From the NCBI GenBank assembly GCA_023265025.1, contig JAHFUP010000061.1, positions 1 through 32,476 of the forward strand: a DNA stretch of 32,476 nucleotides, given 5' to 3'. Below, in pieces: positions 15,498 through 23,373 of this stretch. The DNA comes from Acidimicrobiia bacterium. GTDB lineage: Bacteria > Actinomycetota > Acidimicrobiia > Acidimicrobiales > AC-14. How positions within the stretch are numbered: the first letter of the stretch is position 1; every line of letters starts with the position of its first letter. Under the pieces are notes generated by a model. That model saw only the letters and a program-made list of their open reading frames with translations, was not told the origin of the DNA and ran no database searches. Made by a program: the position numbers and the translations under genes.

Positions 15498-17041
15498 GCC
15501 ACCTCCACCTCCACGAGGTCGAGCTCCCCATGGATCTCGCCGGGCGACTCGCCTTCGGCCCGGGCGTGCGAGGGCAGGAAGGCGATGGCGATGACCGACC
15601 CGAGCAGGGCCACGCCGGCGGCGACGAGCACGCCGACGCCCATCCCGTCCACGTACGCCGACTTGGCCGATGCGGCCAGGGCTGCGCCCTGCTCTCCGCC
15701 GAGCTGGCGGGCCAGGTCGAGGGCGGCGCCCACCGAGGCCCTGGCCGCCGCCGGCACCCCCTCGCCGAGCCGGGAGGCGTACGTCGACGCCAGCAACGAG
15801 CCCAGGATGGCCACGCCGAGGGCACCACCGATCTGGCGGGTGGTGTCGTTGACCGCGGAGCCGACGCCGGCCTTGGCCCGGGGCAGGGAGCCCATGATCG
15901 ACTCGGTGGCCGGCGCCATCGTCATGCCCATCCCGAGGCCCATGATCAGCATGCTGGCCAGCACCGGCGGGTAGCCGGAGGTCACCGTGGCGAACGACAG
16001 CACGACCAGGGCCGACGACACGATGGCCAGGCCGGTGGCGACAATCAGCTTGGTCCCCACCCGCTCGACGAGCCGGGCGCTGATCGGGGCGGTGACCATG
16101 AGCACGAGGGCGATCGGCCCGACCCGCAACCCGGCTTCGAGGGCGGTGTAGCCGAGGACGAACTGCAGGTACTGGGTCTGGAGGAACGTCGCCCCGAACA
16201 GGGCGAAGAACACCAACGTGATGGCGGTGCTGGCCGCGCTGAACCGGGGGTTGGTGAAGAAGTGCACGTCGAGCATCGGGTGGTCGGTGTGCAGCTCCCA
16301 GGCGATGAAGCCGGCGATGAACACGCCGGCGACACCGAAGGTGGTCAGGATCGTCGGGTCCGTCCAGCCCGACCCGGGCGCCTCGATGATCGCCCACACC
16401 AGGGTGACCAAACCGACGATCGACAGGAGGGCACCGATCGGGTCCAGCCCCCGGGGCGCGGGGTCCTTGGACTCCGGGACGAACAGTCGCCCGCCGATCA
16501 GGGCGAGGCTGACGATCGGGATGTTCACCATGAACACCGAGCCCCACCAGAAGTGCTCCAGCAGCCAGCCGCCGCTCAGCGGCCCGATGGCGATGCCCAT
16601 GGCCGAGAATCCCGCCCACACCGCGATGGCCCGGGCCCGCTCCGCCGGCACCGTGAACACGTTGCTGATGATGGAGAGCGTGGCCGGCATGATCAGGGCG
16701 CCGCCGATGCCCATCAGGGCCCGGGTGCCGATCAGCTGGCCGGCCGACCCGGACAGCGCCGAGGCCACGGAGCCGGCGCCGAAGATCAGCAGCCCGATGC
16801 TCAGGCCGCGCCGGCGCCCGAAGCGGTCGCCCAGGCTGCCGGCGGTGAGGAGGAGGCCGGCGAACACGAGCGTGTAGGCGTCGACGATCCACTGGAGCTG
16901 CGACGTGGTGGCGTGCAGGTCACGCACCAGCGTGGGCAGCGCCACGTTGAGGATGGTGTTGTCGACGCCGATGACCATGAGGCTCAGGCACATCACGGCC
17001 AGCGTCCACCACCGCCGGGCGTGGATGGCGACTGGGTCCAT
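15494..17041 (-). CDS. MFS drug exporter, DHA2 (EmrB/QacA-like) family
   Basis: A 515-residue membrane transporter of the 14-helix DHA2 kind. The first helix ends in the family signature MVIGVDNTILNVALPTLVRD; motif A follows as GSLGDRFGRRRGLSIGLLI; helix 5 carries a motif-C-like stretch (GFSAMGIAIGPLSGGWLLEH). Later helices include IPIVSLALIGGRLFV, LVTLVWAIIEAPGSGW and GMTMAPATESIMGSLP, typical of EmrB/QacA. It uses the proton gradient to export cationic or amphipathic drugs; the substrate is unknown. The start ATG 17041 is preceded by AGGTGG about 7 bases upstream. The TetR gene follows with a 4-base overlap, and the operator sits right before the start. Confidence 0.93.
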   Translation of the reverse strand: MDPVAIHARRWWTLAVMCLSLMVIGVDNTILNVALPTLVRDLHATTSQLQWIVDAYTLVFAGLLLTAGSLGDRFGRRRGLSIGLLIFGAGSVASALSGSAGQLIGTRALMGIGGALIMPATLSIISNVFTVPAERARAIAVWAGFSAMGIAIGPLSGGWLLEHFWWGSVFMVNIPIVSLALIGGRLFVPESKDPAPRGLDPIGALLSIVGLVTLVWAIIEAPGSGWTDPTILTTFGVAGVFIAGFIAWELHTDHPMLDVHFFTNPRFSAASTAITLVFFALFGATFLQTQYLQFVLGYTALEAGLRVGPIALVLMVTAPISARLVERVGTKLIVATGLAIVSSALVVLSFATVTSGYPPVLASMLIMGLGMGMTMAPATESIMGSLPRAKAGVGSAVNDTTRQIGGALGVAILGSLLASTYASRLGEGVPAAARASVGAALDLARQLGGEQGAALAASAKSAYVDGMGVGVLVAAGVALLGSVIAIAFLPSHARAEGESPGEIHGELDLVEVEVA

Positions 17042-17052
17042 CGGTCCCACCT

Positions 17053-17081
17053 TTCCGAAACGAGCCCGTCTCGTTTCGGAA
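17053..17081. promoter_or_regulatory. TetR operator, perfect 12-5-12 inverted repeat
   Basis: TTCCGAAACGAG (17053-17064), 5 bases (CCCGT), then CTCGTTTCGGAA (17070-17081): a perfect 12-base inverted repeat. It lies 11 bases upstream of the exporter ATG. Length and symmetry suit a TetR dimer or pair of dimers. Bound protein would cover the transcription start predicted from the -10 at 17083-17088. Confidence 0.82.
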
Positions 17082-17097
17082 GACCGTAGCGCGGTCT
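17081..17097 (-). terminator. short hairpin after the aminotransferase gene
   Basis: AGACCG - TAGCG - CGGTCT forms a 6-base stem starting at the aminotransferase stop codon. There is no T-run, and the same bases contain the proposed -10 of the exporter operon, so a terminator role is weakly supported. Confidence 0.25.
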
Positions 17098-17111
17098 CTA
17101 GAGCTTTGTAA
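17083..17111 (-). promoter_or_regulatory. candidate promoter of the MFS-TetR operon
   Basis: On the minus strand TTACAA (17106-17111) and TACGGT (17083-17088) are separated by exactly 17 bases. The start would fall near 17075, inside the operator. The -35 match is moderate. The promoter overlaps the 3' end of the aminotransferase gene. Confidence 0.4.
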
Positions 17112-18270
17112 GCGCTTTTCTCATGTTGCGGACGGCCTGGCCGATGCGCTGCTCGTTCTCGATGAGGGCGAAGCGCACGAAGCCGTCGCCGGTCGGCCCG
17201 AAGCCCACGCCCGGCGAGGTGGCCACCTTGGCCTCCTCGACGAGGAACGACGAGAAGGCGAGCGAGCCCATCTCCCGGTACGGCTCGGGGATCGGGGCCC
17301 ACGCGAACATCGTCGCCTTGGGGCGCTCGACCTCCCATCCGATCCGGTTCAGGCCGTCACACAGGGCGTCGCGCCGGCTCCAGTAGATCTCGTTGACCTC
17401 CTTCGGATAGTCCGAGGCCTCGTTCATGGCCACGATGGCCGCGATCTGGACCGGCTGGAAGGTGCCGTAGTCCAGATACGACTTCAGCTTGCCCAGGGCG
17501 GCCACGATCTCCGCGTTGCCCACGCAGAAGCCCACCCGCCAGCCGGCCATGGAGAACGACTTGGTCAGGGTGTAGAGCTCGACCGCAACCTCCTTGGCCC
17601 CCGGCACCTGCAGGATCGACGGCGGCTGGTAGCCGTCGAACGCGGTGTCGGAATAGGCGAAGTCGTGGACGAGGATGACGTTGTGCTCGCGGGCGAAGGC
17701 CACAAGCCGCGCCAGCCACGGCAGATCCACGCACGTCGTCGTGGGGTTGTGCGGGAACGAGAGCACGATCACCCGCGGCCGGGGCCAGGCGTTCTCCCAG
17801 TCCTCGAGGAGGTTGGCGAAGAAGTCCTCGTCCGGCCCGAGGGGGATCCGCCGCACGTCGGCGCCGGCGAACAGCGGGGCGTAGATGTGGATCGGGTACG
17901 ACGGCGTCGGCACCATGGCCGTGTCGCCCGGCCCCAGCAGCACCCACATGAGGTGGGTGAGGCCCTCCTTGGCGCCGATGACGTTGATGACTTCGGTCTC
18001 TGGGTCGAGCTCGACACCGAACTTGCGCAGGTAGAGGGCCGACGCCGCAGCCCGCAGCTTGGGGATGCCCCGGCTGGCCGAGTACCGGTGGTTCTTCGAG
18101 TTCCGGGCCGCTTCGGCCAGCTTCTCCACCGCGATGTCGGGCGACGGGATGTCGGGGTTGCCGAACCCCAGGTCGATCACGTCGTCGCCGGCCCGCCGTG
18201 CCGCCATCTTCAGGCTGTCGATGATGGTGAAGACGTACGGGGGCAGGGCGTTGATCCGGCGGAACTCCAT
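17098..18270 (-). CDS. alaC: AlaC-type class I aminotransferase (glutamate-pyruvate)
   Basis: A 390-residue PLP enzyme, fold type I. It follows E. coli AlaC closely along its length: [20 protein letters not shown] at the start, [81 protein letters not shown], the PLP lysine Lys237 in [31 protein letters not shown], and [14 protein letters not shown] with the carboxylate-binding Arg. The reaction is transfer of an amino group from glutamate to pyruvate giving alanine; related substrates are possible. ATG 18270 matches the family start better than the TTG at 18279. It is the third gene of a probable operon, 10 bases after the LLM gene. Confidence 0.93.
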   Translation of the reverse strand: MEFRRINALPPYVFTIIDSLKMAARRAGDDVIDLGFGNPDIPSPDIAVEKLAEAARNSKNHRYSASRGIPKLRAAASALYLRKFGVELDPETEVINVIGAKEGLTHLMWVLLGPGDTAMVPTPSYPIHIYAPLFAGADVRRIPLGPDEDFFANLLEDWENAWPRPRVIVLSFPHNPTTTCVDLPWLARLVAFAREHNVILVHDFAYSDTAFDGYQPPSILQVPGAKEVAVELYTLTKSFSMAGWRVGFCVGNAEIVAALGKLKSYLDYGTFQPVQIAAIVAMNEASDYPKEVNEIYWSRRDALCDGLNRIGWEVERPKATMFAWAPIPEPYREMGSLAFSSFLVEEAKVATSPGVGFGPTGDGFVRFALIENEQRIGQAVRNMRKALTKL

Positions 18271-18280
18271 GGACGCCAAA

Positions 18281-19066
18281 CTACCGGTAGGCGGCAGACA
18301 CCTCCGAGAGGATTTCGACCGCTCCGTCGTCGGTGCCGATGTCGAGGGGCGCGCAGATGGCCCACGAGGCGCCGGCGGCGACCAGCGCGTCGAGGTGGCG
18401 GTGGAGGTCGTCGACCGTGCCCGACACGAGCCCGGGGCGGCTCCCGTGCATCCGCAGCTTGGCGTCGGCCTCGGTCCGGGAGCGACCGATGAGCACCTGC
18501 CCGGCCCAGGTGAGCGTCCGCCCGGGGGCGACAGTGGCGGCCTCGCGGGCGAAGAGGGCGGCGTCGGCGCCCCAGCTGTTCCACCCGTCGGCCTCGGTGG
18601 CGGCGTGGCGAAGCCGCTCCGACCGACCGCCGACCCAGGTGGTCACGCCGGCCGCCCGCAGCTCCCGGCAGCAGCTGACCAGCGACGCCAGGCGCTCGGC
18701 GGCCGGCGGGAAGGCGATGCCGTAGGCCTCGTTCTCCTCGCGGTTCGAGGAGTCGCCGGTGCCGAGGGCGGCGATCAGCCGGTCACCCGCCATCCGGTGC
18801 AGGGAGACGAGGGTGTGCACCAGCACGGCGTCGGGCAGGAGGCCGACCCGGGCGACGAGGGGGCCAAGGGCAACCCGCTCCGTCTCGACGGCCAGCGCCC
18901 CGAGGAGGGTGAACGAGTGCAGGGCCGGACGCATCCGCTGGCCCAGCGGCCACAGGTGGTCGAACACGAAGACGCCGTCGATGCCGGCGGCCTCGGCCCG
19001 CCGGGCGGTCGCGATGGCGGCCTCGGCGTCGTGGCGGAACTGCGGGAGGGTGACGCCGATTCTCAT
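18281..19066 (-). CDS. LLM-class (probably F420-dependent) oxidoreductase
   Basis: A 261-residue bacterial-luciferase-like protein. [20 protein letters not shown] and [13 protein letters not shown] give the first strand-helix and the substrate-side loop; [31 protein letters not shown] and [16 protein letters not shown] follow the TIM-barrel order, with [20 protein letters not shown] near the C-terminus. It is shorter than the usual 290-340 residues, with a compact middle. Actinobacterial LLM proteins mostly use F420H2, but some use FMN; the sequence alone does not decide. ATG 19066 is 4 bases after the lipoprotein stop, and the aminotransferase follows after 10 bases, so the three are probably one transcript. 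Confidence 0.9.
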   Translation of the reverse strand: MRIGVTLPQFRHDAEAAIATARRAEAAGIDGVFVFDHLWPLGQRMRPALHSFTLLGALAVETERVALGPLVARVGLLPDAVLVHTLVSLHRMAGDRLIAALGTGDSSNREENEAYGIAFPPAAERLASLVSCCRELRAAGVTTWVGGRSERLRHAATEADGWNSWGADAALFAREAATVAPGRTLTWAGQVLIGRSRTEADAKLRMHGSRPGLVSGTVDDLHRHLDALVAAGASWAICAPLDIGTDDGAVEILSEVSAAYR

Positions 19067-19070
19067 CGGT

Positions 19071-19604
19071 TCAACAAGTGGCCCGCTCCGGGCCCTGGTT
19101 GACGTAGAGGCGGATGAACTCGGCCAGCCGCGGATCCTTCGCCGAATCGAGCCGCAGCTGCCGTCCCCATGCCGTGACCACGACCGGCGCCGGCAGCCCG
19201 TCGCCGAAGGGCGAGAGCAGCACATGGTCGCGGCCCCGGGCCAGCGAGGCCAGGAACTGGACGTCCGCCGTCGGCAGGTCGGGCCGGTAGGTGATCCAGA
19301 CGGCGCCGTGCTCCAGCGAGTGGACCGCCTTCTCGTTCGGCACCGGCACGTCGTAGACCGCGCAGGCCTGCCAGATGGGGTTGTGGGCGCCTCCGACCGG
19401 CGGCGTCTGCGGATACGACAGGGGCCCTTCGGCGTGGGCCGCCTCGACGACGAACGTCTGGACGCCCTCCATGGTCACCCTGGTCGTGACGGTGGTCGCC
19501 GGCGCGCCGGTCGCCGGCGCCGGCGCCCCCGCGCTTTCACCGCCGCCGCAGCCCGCCAGCAGGAGGGCGATCAGTACGACCACGGGCAACCATCGGCGGG
19601 ACAC
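19071..19604 (-). CDS. DUF3105 lipoprotein
   Basis: A 177-residue exported protein. VSRRWLPVVVLIALLLAGC is a signal peptide with lipobox LLAG-C19, followed by an Ala/Pro/Thr-rich linker. The mature domain has the DUF3105 pattern: PLSYPQTPPVGGAHNPIWQA, CAVYDVPVPNEKAVHSLEHG and AVWITYRPDL, with conserved His residues near GGAH and SLEHG that could bind a metal. The function of DUF3105 is not known to me. GTG 19604 is chosen because it places the signal peptide at the N-terminus and because a TACCAT -10 stands 7 bases upstream; the longer frame to 19694 adds a Pro/Gly-rich tail. First gene of the operon with LLM and alaC. Confidence 0.9.
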   Translation of the reverse strand: MSRRWLPVVVLIALLLAGCGGGESAGAPAPATGAPATTVTTRVTMEGVQTFVVEAAHAEGPLSYPQTPPVGGAHNPIWQACAVYDVPVPNEKAVHSLEHGAVWITYRPDLPTADVQFLASLARGRDHVLLSPFGDGLPAPVVVTAWGRQLRLDSAKDPRLAEFIRLYVNQGPERATC

Positions 19605-19611
19605 CGCGGGG

Positions 19612-19617
19612 ATGGTA
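19612..19617 (-). promoter_or_regulatory. -10 element of a leaderless promoter
   Basis: TACCAT on the minus strand, 7 bases before the GTG at 19604. It supports that start and would give a leaderless operon message for DUF3105-LLM-alaC. Confidence 0.5.
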
Positions 19618-19643
19618 GGCGGCCGTGGAGAAGAAGAACCGCC

Positions 19644-19673
19644 GGCCCCCGGGGGCTGGGGAGCCCGGGGGCC
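19644..19673 (-). terminator. rho-independent-like terminator of the sepH-to-ROK run
   Basis: GGCCCCC pairs with GGGGGCC (7 bases) and an inner GGGCT pairs with AGCCC around a GGGG loop, with small bulges. Reading on the minus strand the stem is followed by GGCGGTTCTTCTTCTCC, a T-rich tail. It begins about 24 bases after the ROK stop codon. Confidence 0.6.
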
Positions 19674-19697
19674 AACGGCCCTCTCACCGTACAACGC

Positions 19698-20642
19698 TCA
19701 GGTCGGCGCGATCTCGCGAACTGTGTCGAAGAGCGACGCGGCGCCGATGGCGCCGGCGTGCTCGCCGAGGGTGGCCGGCACGATAGCGATGGGCGGGCGG
19801 TGGGAGCCGCTGCTCAGCAGACCGGCGAACGCGGTCCTGACTGGGCCGAGCAGGAGCTCGCCGGCCTCGACGAGCCCGCCGCCGAGCACGAAGGCCTCGG
19901 GGTCGAAGGCGTTGGCCAGGTTCACGAGCCCGAGGGCGATCCACCGCCCCAGCTCGACCAGCACCGCCTGCGCCTCGGCATCGCCTTCGGCGGCGGCGAT
20001 CGTGACGTGCTCCCCGTGGACCTGGGCAGGGTCGCCGCCGGCCAGGGCCAGGATCCGGGCGGCCCGCCCCTCAGCCGCCGCGTGCTGGGCGAGCCGGCCC
20101 AGCCCTCCGCCGGACGCGAACCGCTCCCAGCACCCCCGCTGCCCGCACGGGCACGGCGGCCCCTCGGGGTCGATGACCATGTGACCGATCTCGCCGGCGA
20201 AGCCGTTGGCGCCCCGCATCAGGGCACCGCCGACGACGATCCCGCCCCCGATGCCCGTGCCCAGCGTGACCAGGATCACGTCGTCGTAGCCCCGGGCCGC
20301 ACCGACCTGGCGCTCGCCCCAGGCCGCGCACGTGGCGTCGTTGTCGACTCGCACCGGCACGCCGAGCCGGGACTCCAGCTCGGCCCGGATGGGCAGGTCG
20401 AAGACGCCGGGCAGGTTCGGCGCGAACCGCAGCACCCCGGTCCGGTCGACCAGGCCCGGCACGCCCACGCCGACACCGAGTGCCTCGGTCCCGCCGACCG
20501 CGGTGGCCACCTCGGCCAGGGCGTCGAACAGCGCGACCTCCCCCACCGGTGTGGGGATCCGATCCTCGCCGACCACGGTGCCGCCCTCCAGTGCGACGGC
20601 CAGGCACTTCGTCCCCCCCAGGTCGACCCCGACAGTACGCAC
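19698..20642 (-). CDS. ROK-family sugar kinase (glucokinase-like)
   Basis: A 314-residue sugar kinase. The N-terminal phosphate loop is TVGVDLGGTKCLAVAL; GVGVGVPGLVDRTGVL, DNDATCAAWGE (catalytic Asp), VILVTLGTGIGGGIV and GEIGHMVIDPEGPPC follow. The ROK zinc motif is complete: CPCGQRGCWERFASGGGL (three Cys plus the His of GHM). The reaction is ATP-dependent phosphorylation of glucose or a similar hexose in the cytoplasm. There is no DNA-binding N-terminus, so it is a kinase and not a NagC-type repressor. Start GTG 20642; 11 bases separate it from the release-factor-like gene upstream. Last gene of the minus-strand run ending in the terminator at 19644-19673. Confidence 0.93.
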   Translation of the reverse strand: MRTVGVDLGGTKCLAVALEGGTVVGEDRIPTPVGEVALFDALAEVATAVGGTEALGVGVGVPGLVDRTGVLRFAPNLPGVFDLPIRAELESRLGVPVRVDNDATCAAWGERQVGAARGYDDVILVTLGTGIGGGIVVGGALMRGANGFAGEIGHMVIDPEGPPCPCGQRGCWERFASGGGLGRLAQHAAAEGRAARILALAGGDPAQVHGEHVTIAAAEGDAEAQAVLVELGRWIALGLVNLANAFDPEAFVLGGGLVEAGELLLGPVRTAFAGLLSSGSHRPPIAIVPATLGEHAGAIGAASLFDTVREIAPT

Positions 20643-20653
20643 CTGACGGCTGC

Positions 20654-21772
20654 TCAGTACCGGAGGAGGGCGCCGATGCGGCCCATCACGTCGAGGTCAG
20701 CATTGTCCCGGCAGACGGCGACCCGGCACGCCTGGGCCAGCGCCTCCTCGACCGCCTCCTCCACCACGTCGTCCACAGCCTCCATCCCCGCCGCGCAGAG
20801 CGGGCACTGGCGGCCGAGCGTGCCGACCCACGCGCAGGCGGGGCAGCGCCAGCCCGGCGCCTCGTAGCCCTCGGACACGATCAGGGTGTCGACCCGGCGG
20901 GCGAGGAGGGCCTCGAGGACGGCCTGGAGCCCAGCGGCCCCGCCGGCGCCGACACCGACCGCCTGGCGCAACCGGGCCACGATGACCACGTCCCGCGCCC
21001 GCTCGACACCGGCCTCGACGTCCTCGACGGCCTGGCGGATCTCGTCGTCGGAGGCCTGAACCGGGAGGTGGACCCGGGCGGCGAGGCGCTCCCGGAGGTA
21101 GGCGTGCAGGTCGCGCTCGACCTCGGCGGTGACGTCGTCGGGGCCGCAGAGCACCAGGTGGTCGAAGCCCTGTTCCTGGTGGAAGGCGAAGGCGGCCGCG
21201 GCGGCGTGCCGGAGGTGGCGGTGGGCGGCCGCCGCCGTGTGCACGGCGACCTGGTCCTTCCCCAGCTGGCCGCCGTCGTCGTCGTGGCGGGGCAGGAGGT
21301 CGATCTGCTCCTGCTTGTCGAGCAGCTCACCCTGAAGGAACAGGAACAACCGGGCCCGCTGGCGATCGACGAGCAGGACCGCGAACCGCTCGTGGCGGGC
21401 GACGAGCGCTTCGAGCTCACGGACGTAGGGCGTGTGGTTCACGACCAGCCGGTCGGGCACGGGCACGGCCAGCTCGACGACCTCCCAGAAGTCGTGCGCC
21501 GAGCAGGAGAACAGGGCCAGGCCCCGGACGTGGGAACGGTCGATGCCGCCCCGCACGTAGGCTTCCATGCGGTCGACGTCGGCGCAGACGGAGGTCTGCC
21601 CCTCCTGGTGGTGACGTTCACGGACCGGGCGGACGATGCGCTCCAGGGCCAGCTCGACGTCCCGGGCCCGGATGCGCGTCCGGCCGTCGACGTCGAGGTA
21701 CAGCGAGGTTACCGGGGCGTCCTCGCCCTTGAAGCCCGCCAAATCACGGATCCTGCTCTCGTTGATCGGCAT
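20654..21772 (-). CDS. bacterial archaeo-eukaryotic release-factor-like protein (baeRF)
   Basis: A 372-residue protein. The N-terminal part has the VTSLYLDVDGRTRIRARDVE start used by baeRF proteins, then ALFSCSAHDFWEVVELAVPV and ERFAVLLVDRQRARLFLFLQ, the central eRF1 domain-2/3-like fold. The C-terminal part has GFDHLVLCGPDDVTAEVERD and RVDTLIVSEGYEAPGWRCPA, ending in a zinc ribbon (CPAC and CPLC, 15 residues apart). The archaeo-eukaryotic peptidyl-tRNA hydrolysis loop (GGQ) is not seen at the usual place, so release activity is uncertain; a role in ribosome rescue or stress is inferred from the family. The start at 21772 is backed by TACGAT six bases upstream. The gene overlaps the membrane-protein gene by 29 bases. 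Confidence 0.82.
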   Translation of the reverse strand: MPINESRIRDLAGFKGEDAPVTSLYLDVDGRTRIRARDVELALERIVRPVRERHHQEGQTSVCADVDRMEAYVRGGIDRSHVRGLALFSCSAHDFWEVVELAVPVPDRLVVNHTPYVRELEALVARHERFAVLLVDRQRARLFLFLQGELLDKQEQIDLLPRHDDDGGQLGKDQVAVHTAAAAHRHLRHAAAAAFAFHQEQGFDHLVLCGPDDVTAEVERDLHAYLRERLAARVHLPVQASDDEIRQAVEDVEAGVERARDVVIVARLRQAVGVGAGGAAGLQAVLEALLARRVDTLIVSEGYEAPGWRCPACAWVGTLGRQCPLCAAGMEAVDDVVEEAVEEALAQACRVAVCRDNADLDVMGRIGALLRY

Positions 21773-22241
21773 GGGGCGATCGTAGGCCGCTCCCGCCCCG
21801 CCTCGGGTCGGGGGCGCGCGCCGGGAAGGTGGCGTGGCATGCCGCCCACAGGCCGCAGAGGCCCAGCCCCCACATCGGCACGAGGGCGCCGGCGGCGAGG
21901 CTGGTGTACGGCCGGGCGCCGGCGGTGGCCAGGGCCACGACGACCTGGACGGCGAGCGCACCGAGGAGGCTGCGCCGCACCTCCGGGGGCGTCGGCGGGC
22001 CCATGAGGAACCAGATCTGGGCCAGCTCCATCTCGTCGGTCCGGCTGCGCCCGGCGACGAGGACGAACGACCAACCGAAGACGGCGCACCCGCCGGCGAA
22101 CAGGGCGATGGCGACGGCCAGCGCCACCGGCTCAAACGTCGACGGGGCGATGGCGGCGGCGACGGCGGTGACGACGAACGCCGCGGTGCCTCCCCACGAG
22201 GCCCGGCGGACGCCGTCGCCGGGCTGGTCGACCTGGCTCAC
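21744..22241 (-). CDS. four-helix membrane protein of unknown function
   Basis: A 165-residue protein starting SQVDQPGDGVRRASWGGTAA, with four hydrophobic segments: AFVVTAVAAAIAPSTF, ALAVAIALFAGGCAVFGW, LGALAVQVVVALATAG and ALVPMWGLGLCGLWAA. A loop with SRTDEMELAQIWFLMGPPTP lies between helices two and three. The C-terminus is RDPRR-like and basic. Similar small membrane proteins accompany the pimB-like gene in other actinobacteria as far as I recall, so a part in lipoglycan assembly or envelope is possible, but no function can be read. GTG 22241 overlaps the glycosyltransferase stop by 4 bases (GTGA). Confidence 0.85.
   Translation of the reverse strand: MSQVDQPGDGVRRASWGGTAAFVVTAVAAAIAPSTFEPVALAVAIALFAGGCAVFGWSFVLVAGRSRTDEMELAQIWFLMGPPTPPEVRRSLLGALAVQVVVALATAGARPYTSLAAGALVPMWGLGLCGLWAACHATFPARAPDPRRGGSGLRSPHADQREQDP
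21779..21784 (-). promoter_or_regulatory. -10 element of a leaderless promoter inside the upstream gene
   Basis: TACGAT on the minus strand, 6 bases before the ATG at 21772, within the 3' end of the membrane-protein gene. It could give the baeRF gene its own leaderless transcript besides read-through. Confidence 0.42.
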
Positions 22242-23359
22242 CCGACGCCCGCCAGGTGGGCGACCAGGCCGGCGGCCAGGCGGTCGTAGTCGAACTGGTC
22301 CTCCGCCCGCCGGCGGGCGGCGACGCCGAAGGCCCGGCACAGCTCGGCGTCGTCCAGGAGGCGGGCCAGGGCGCCGGCGACGGCCACCGGGTCCTCCGGC
22401 CGGCCGACCACGAACCCGGTTTCGCCGTGGGCCACCGCCTCGTGGGATCCACCGCTGGCGCCGGCCACGCCGGCGACCCCGCACGCCGCGGCCTCGAGGA
22501 ACACGATGCCGAAACCCTCCTGCTCGAGGCCGCCCCAGCGGCTCCGGCAGGGCATGGCGAACACGTCGGCACCGCCCAGCAGGCCGGGCATGTCGGCGTC
22601 GGGAACGAAGCCGAGCAGGCGCACCGGGGCGCCGGTGGCCCGCACGAGCCGCTCCAGCCGGGCCTGGTCACGGCCGGCGCCGGCAATGGCGACGATGAGG
22701 TCTGGCCGGGTGGGGGCGAGGAAGGCCGCCGCCGCGATCAGGACGTCGAACCCCTTGCGGGGCACCAGGCGGCTCATGCCGACGACGAGTCTCCCATCCA
22801 CCGGCAGGCCGGCCGCGGCGCGTGCCCGGCGGCGCTCCTCGTCGCCCAGCGGCCGGAAGCGACCGACGTCGACCCCGGGCGGGACCACGTGCAGCGGCAG
22901 GCCGGCGCCGGCCAGCCGGGCCGCCTCGGCCGCCGGGTAGCCGCCGGCGGCGACGACCGACGCCGCGCCGCGGAGCACCTGTCGGAGGAGGTGCCGGGCC
23001 ACGGGGATGCGGGCGGGCACGGTGACTTCGGCCCCGTGGAGCACGACGCCGTACGGCAGGTCCAGGTGGGGGCCGAGGAGCCCGACCGGGAGCGCGGGAT
23101 CCAGCAGCACAAGGGTGGCGCCGGCGTCGGCGGCCACCCGCCGGACCTCGGCGGCGAGCGCCGGCGTGGGGAGGAGCACGTCACCGGACCGGCGCCGGAC
23201 CCGGAAGGGCTGCCGGGCGTCGAAGGCGGCGGCGCCGGGATGAGCGGTGGTGAGCACGGTCACCCGGTCGGCGGGGAGCCGGCGCCAGAGCTCCCAGAGG
23301 TAGGACTGGATACCACCGACCTTGGGCGGGAAGTCGTTGGTGACCAGGACGTGCGCCAC
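22238..23359 (-). CDS. pimB: GT4 glycosyltransferase, PimB-like mannosyltransferase
   Basis: A 373-residue GT-B enzyme. The N-terminal loop VTNDFPPKVGGIQSYLWELW is the acceptor-side signature of PimB (GDP-mannose-dependent phosphatidylinositol monomannoside mannosyltransferase). GVVLHGAEVTVPAR and VVPPGVDVGRFRPLGDEERR follow. The C-terminal donor domain has VGMSRLVPRKGFDVLIAAAA, GFVPDADMPGLLGGADVFAM and the GT4 E-x7-E motif EGFGIVFLEAAACG. The likely reaction adds a second mannose to PIM1 at the inner membrane. GTG 23359 stands 14 bases after the sepH stop. The specific PimB call rests on these motifs and the actinobacterial context; another GT4 donor or acceptor cannot be excluded. Confidence 0.82.
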   Translation of the reverse strand: MAHVLVTNDFPPKVGGIQSYLWELWRRLPADRVTVLTTAHPGAAAFDARQPFRVRRRSGDVLLPTPALAAEVRRVAADAGATLVLLDPALPVGLLGPHLDLPYGVVLHGAEVTVPARIPVARHLLRQVLRGAASVVAAGGYPAAEAARLAGAGLPLHVVPPGVDVGRFRPLGDEERRRARAAAGLPVDGRLVVGMSRLVPRKGFDVLIAAAAFLAPTRPDLIVAIAGAGRDQARLERLVRATGAPVRLLGFVPDADMPGLLGGADVFAMPCRSRWGGLEQEGFGIVFLEAAACGVAGVAGASGGSHEAVAHGETGFVVGRPEDPVAVAGALARLLDDAELCRAFGVAARRRAEDQFDYDRLAAGLVAHLAGVG

Positions 23360-23373
23360 CGGGCCCGGGTGGC

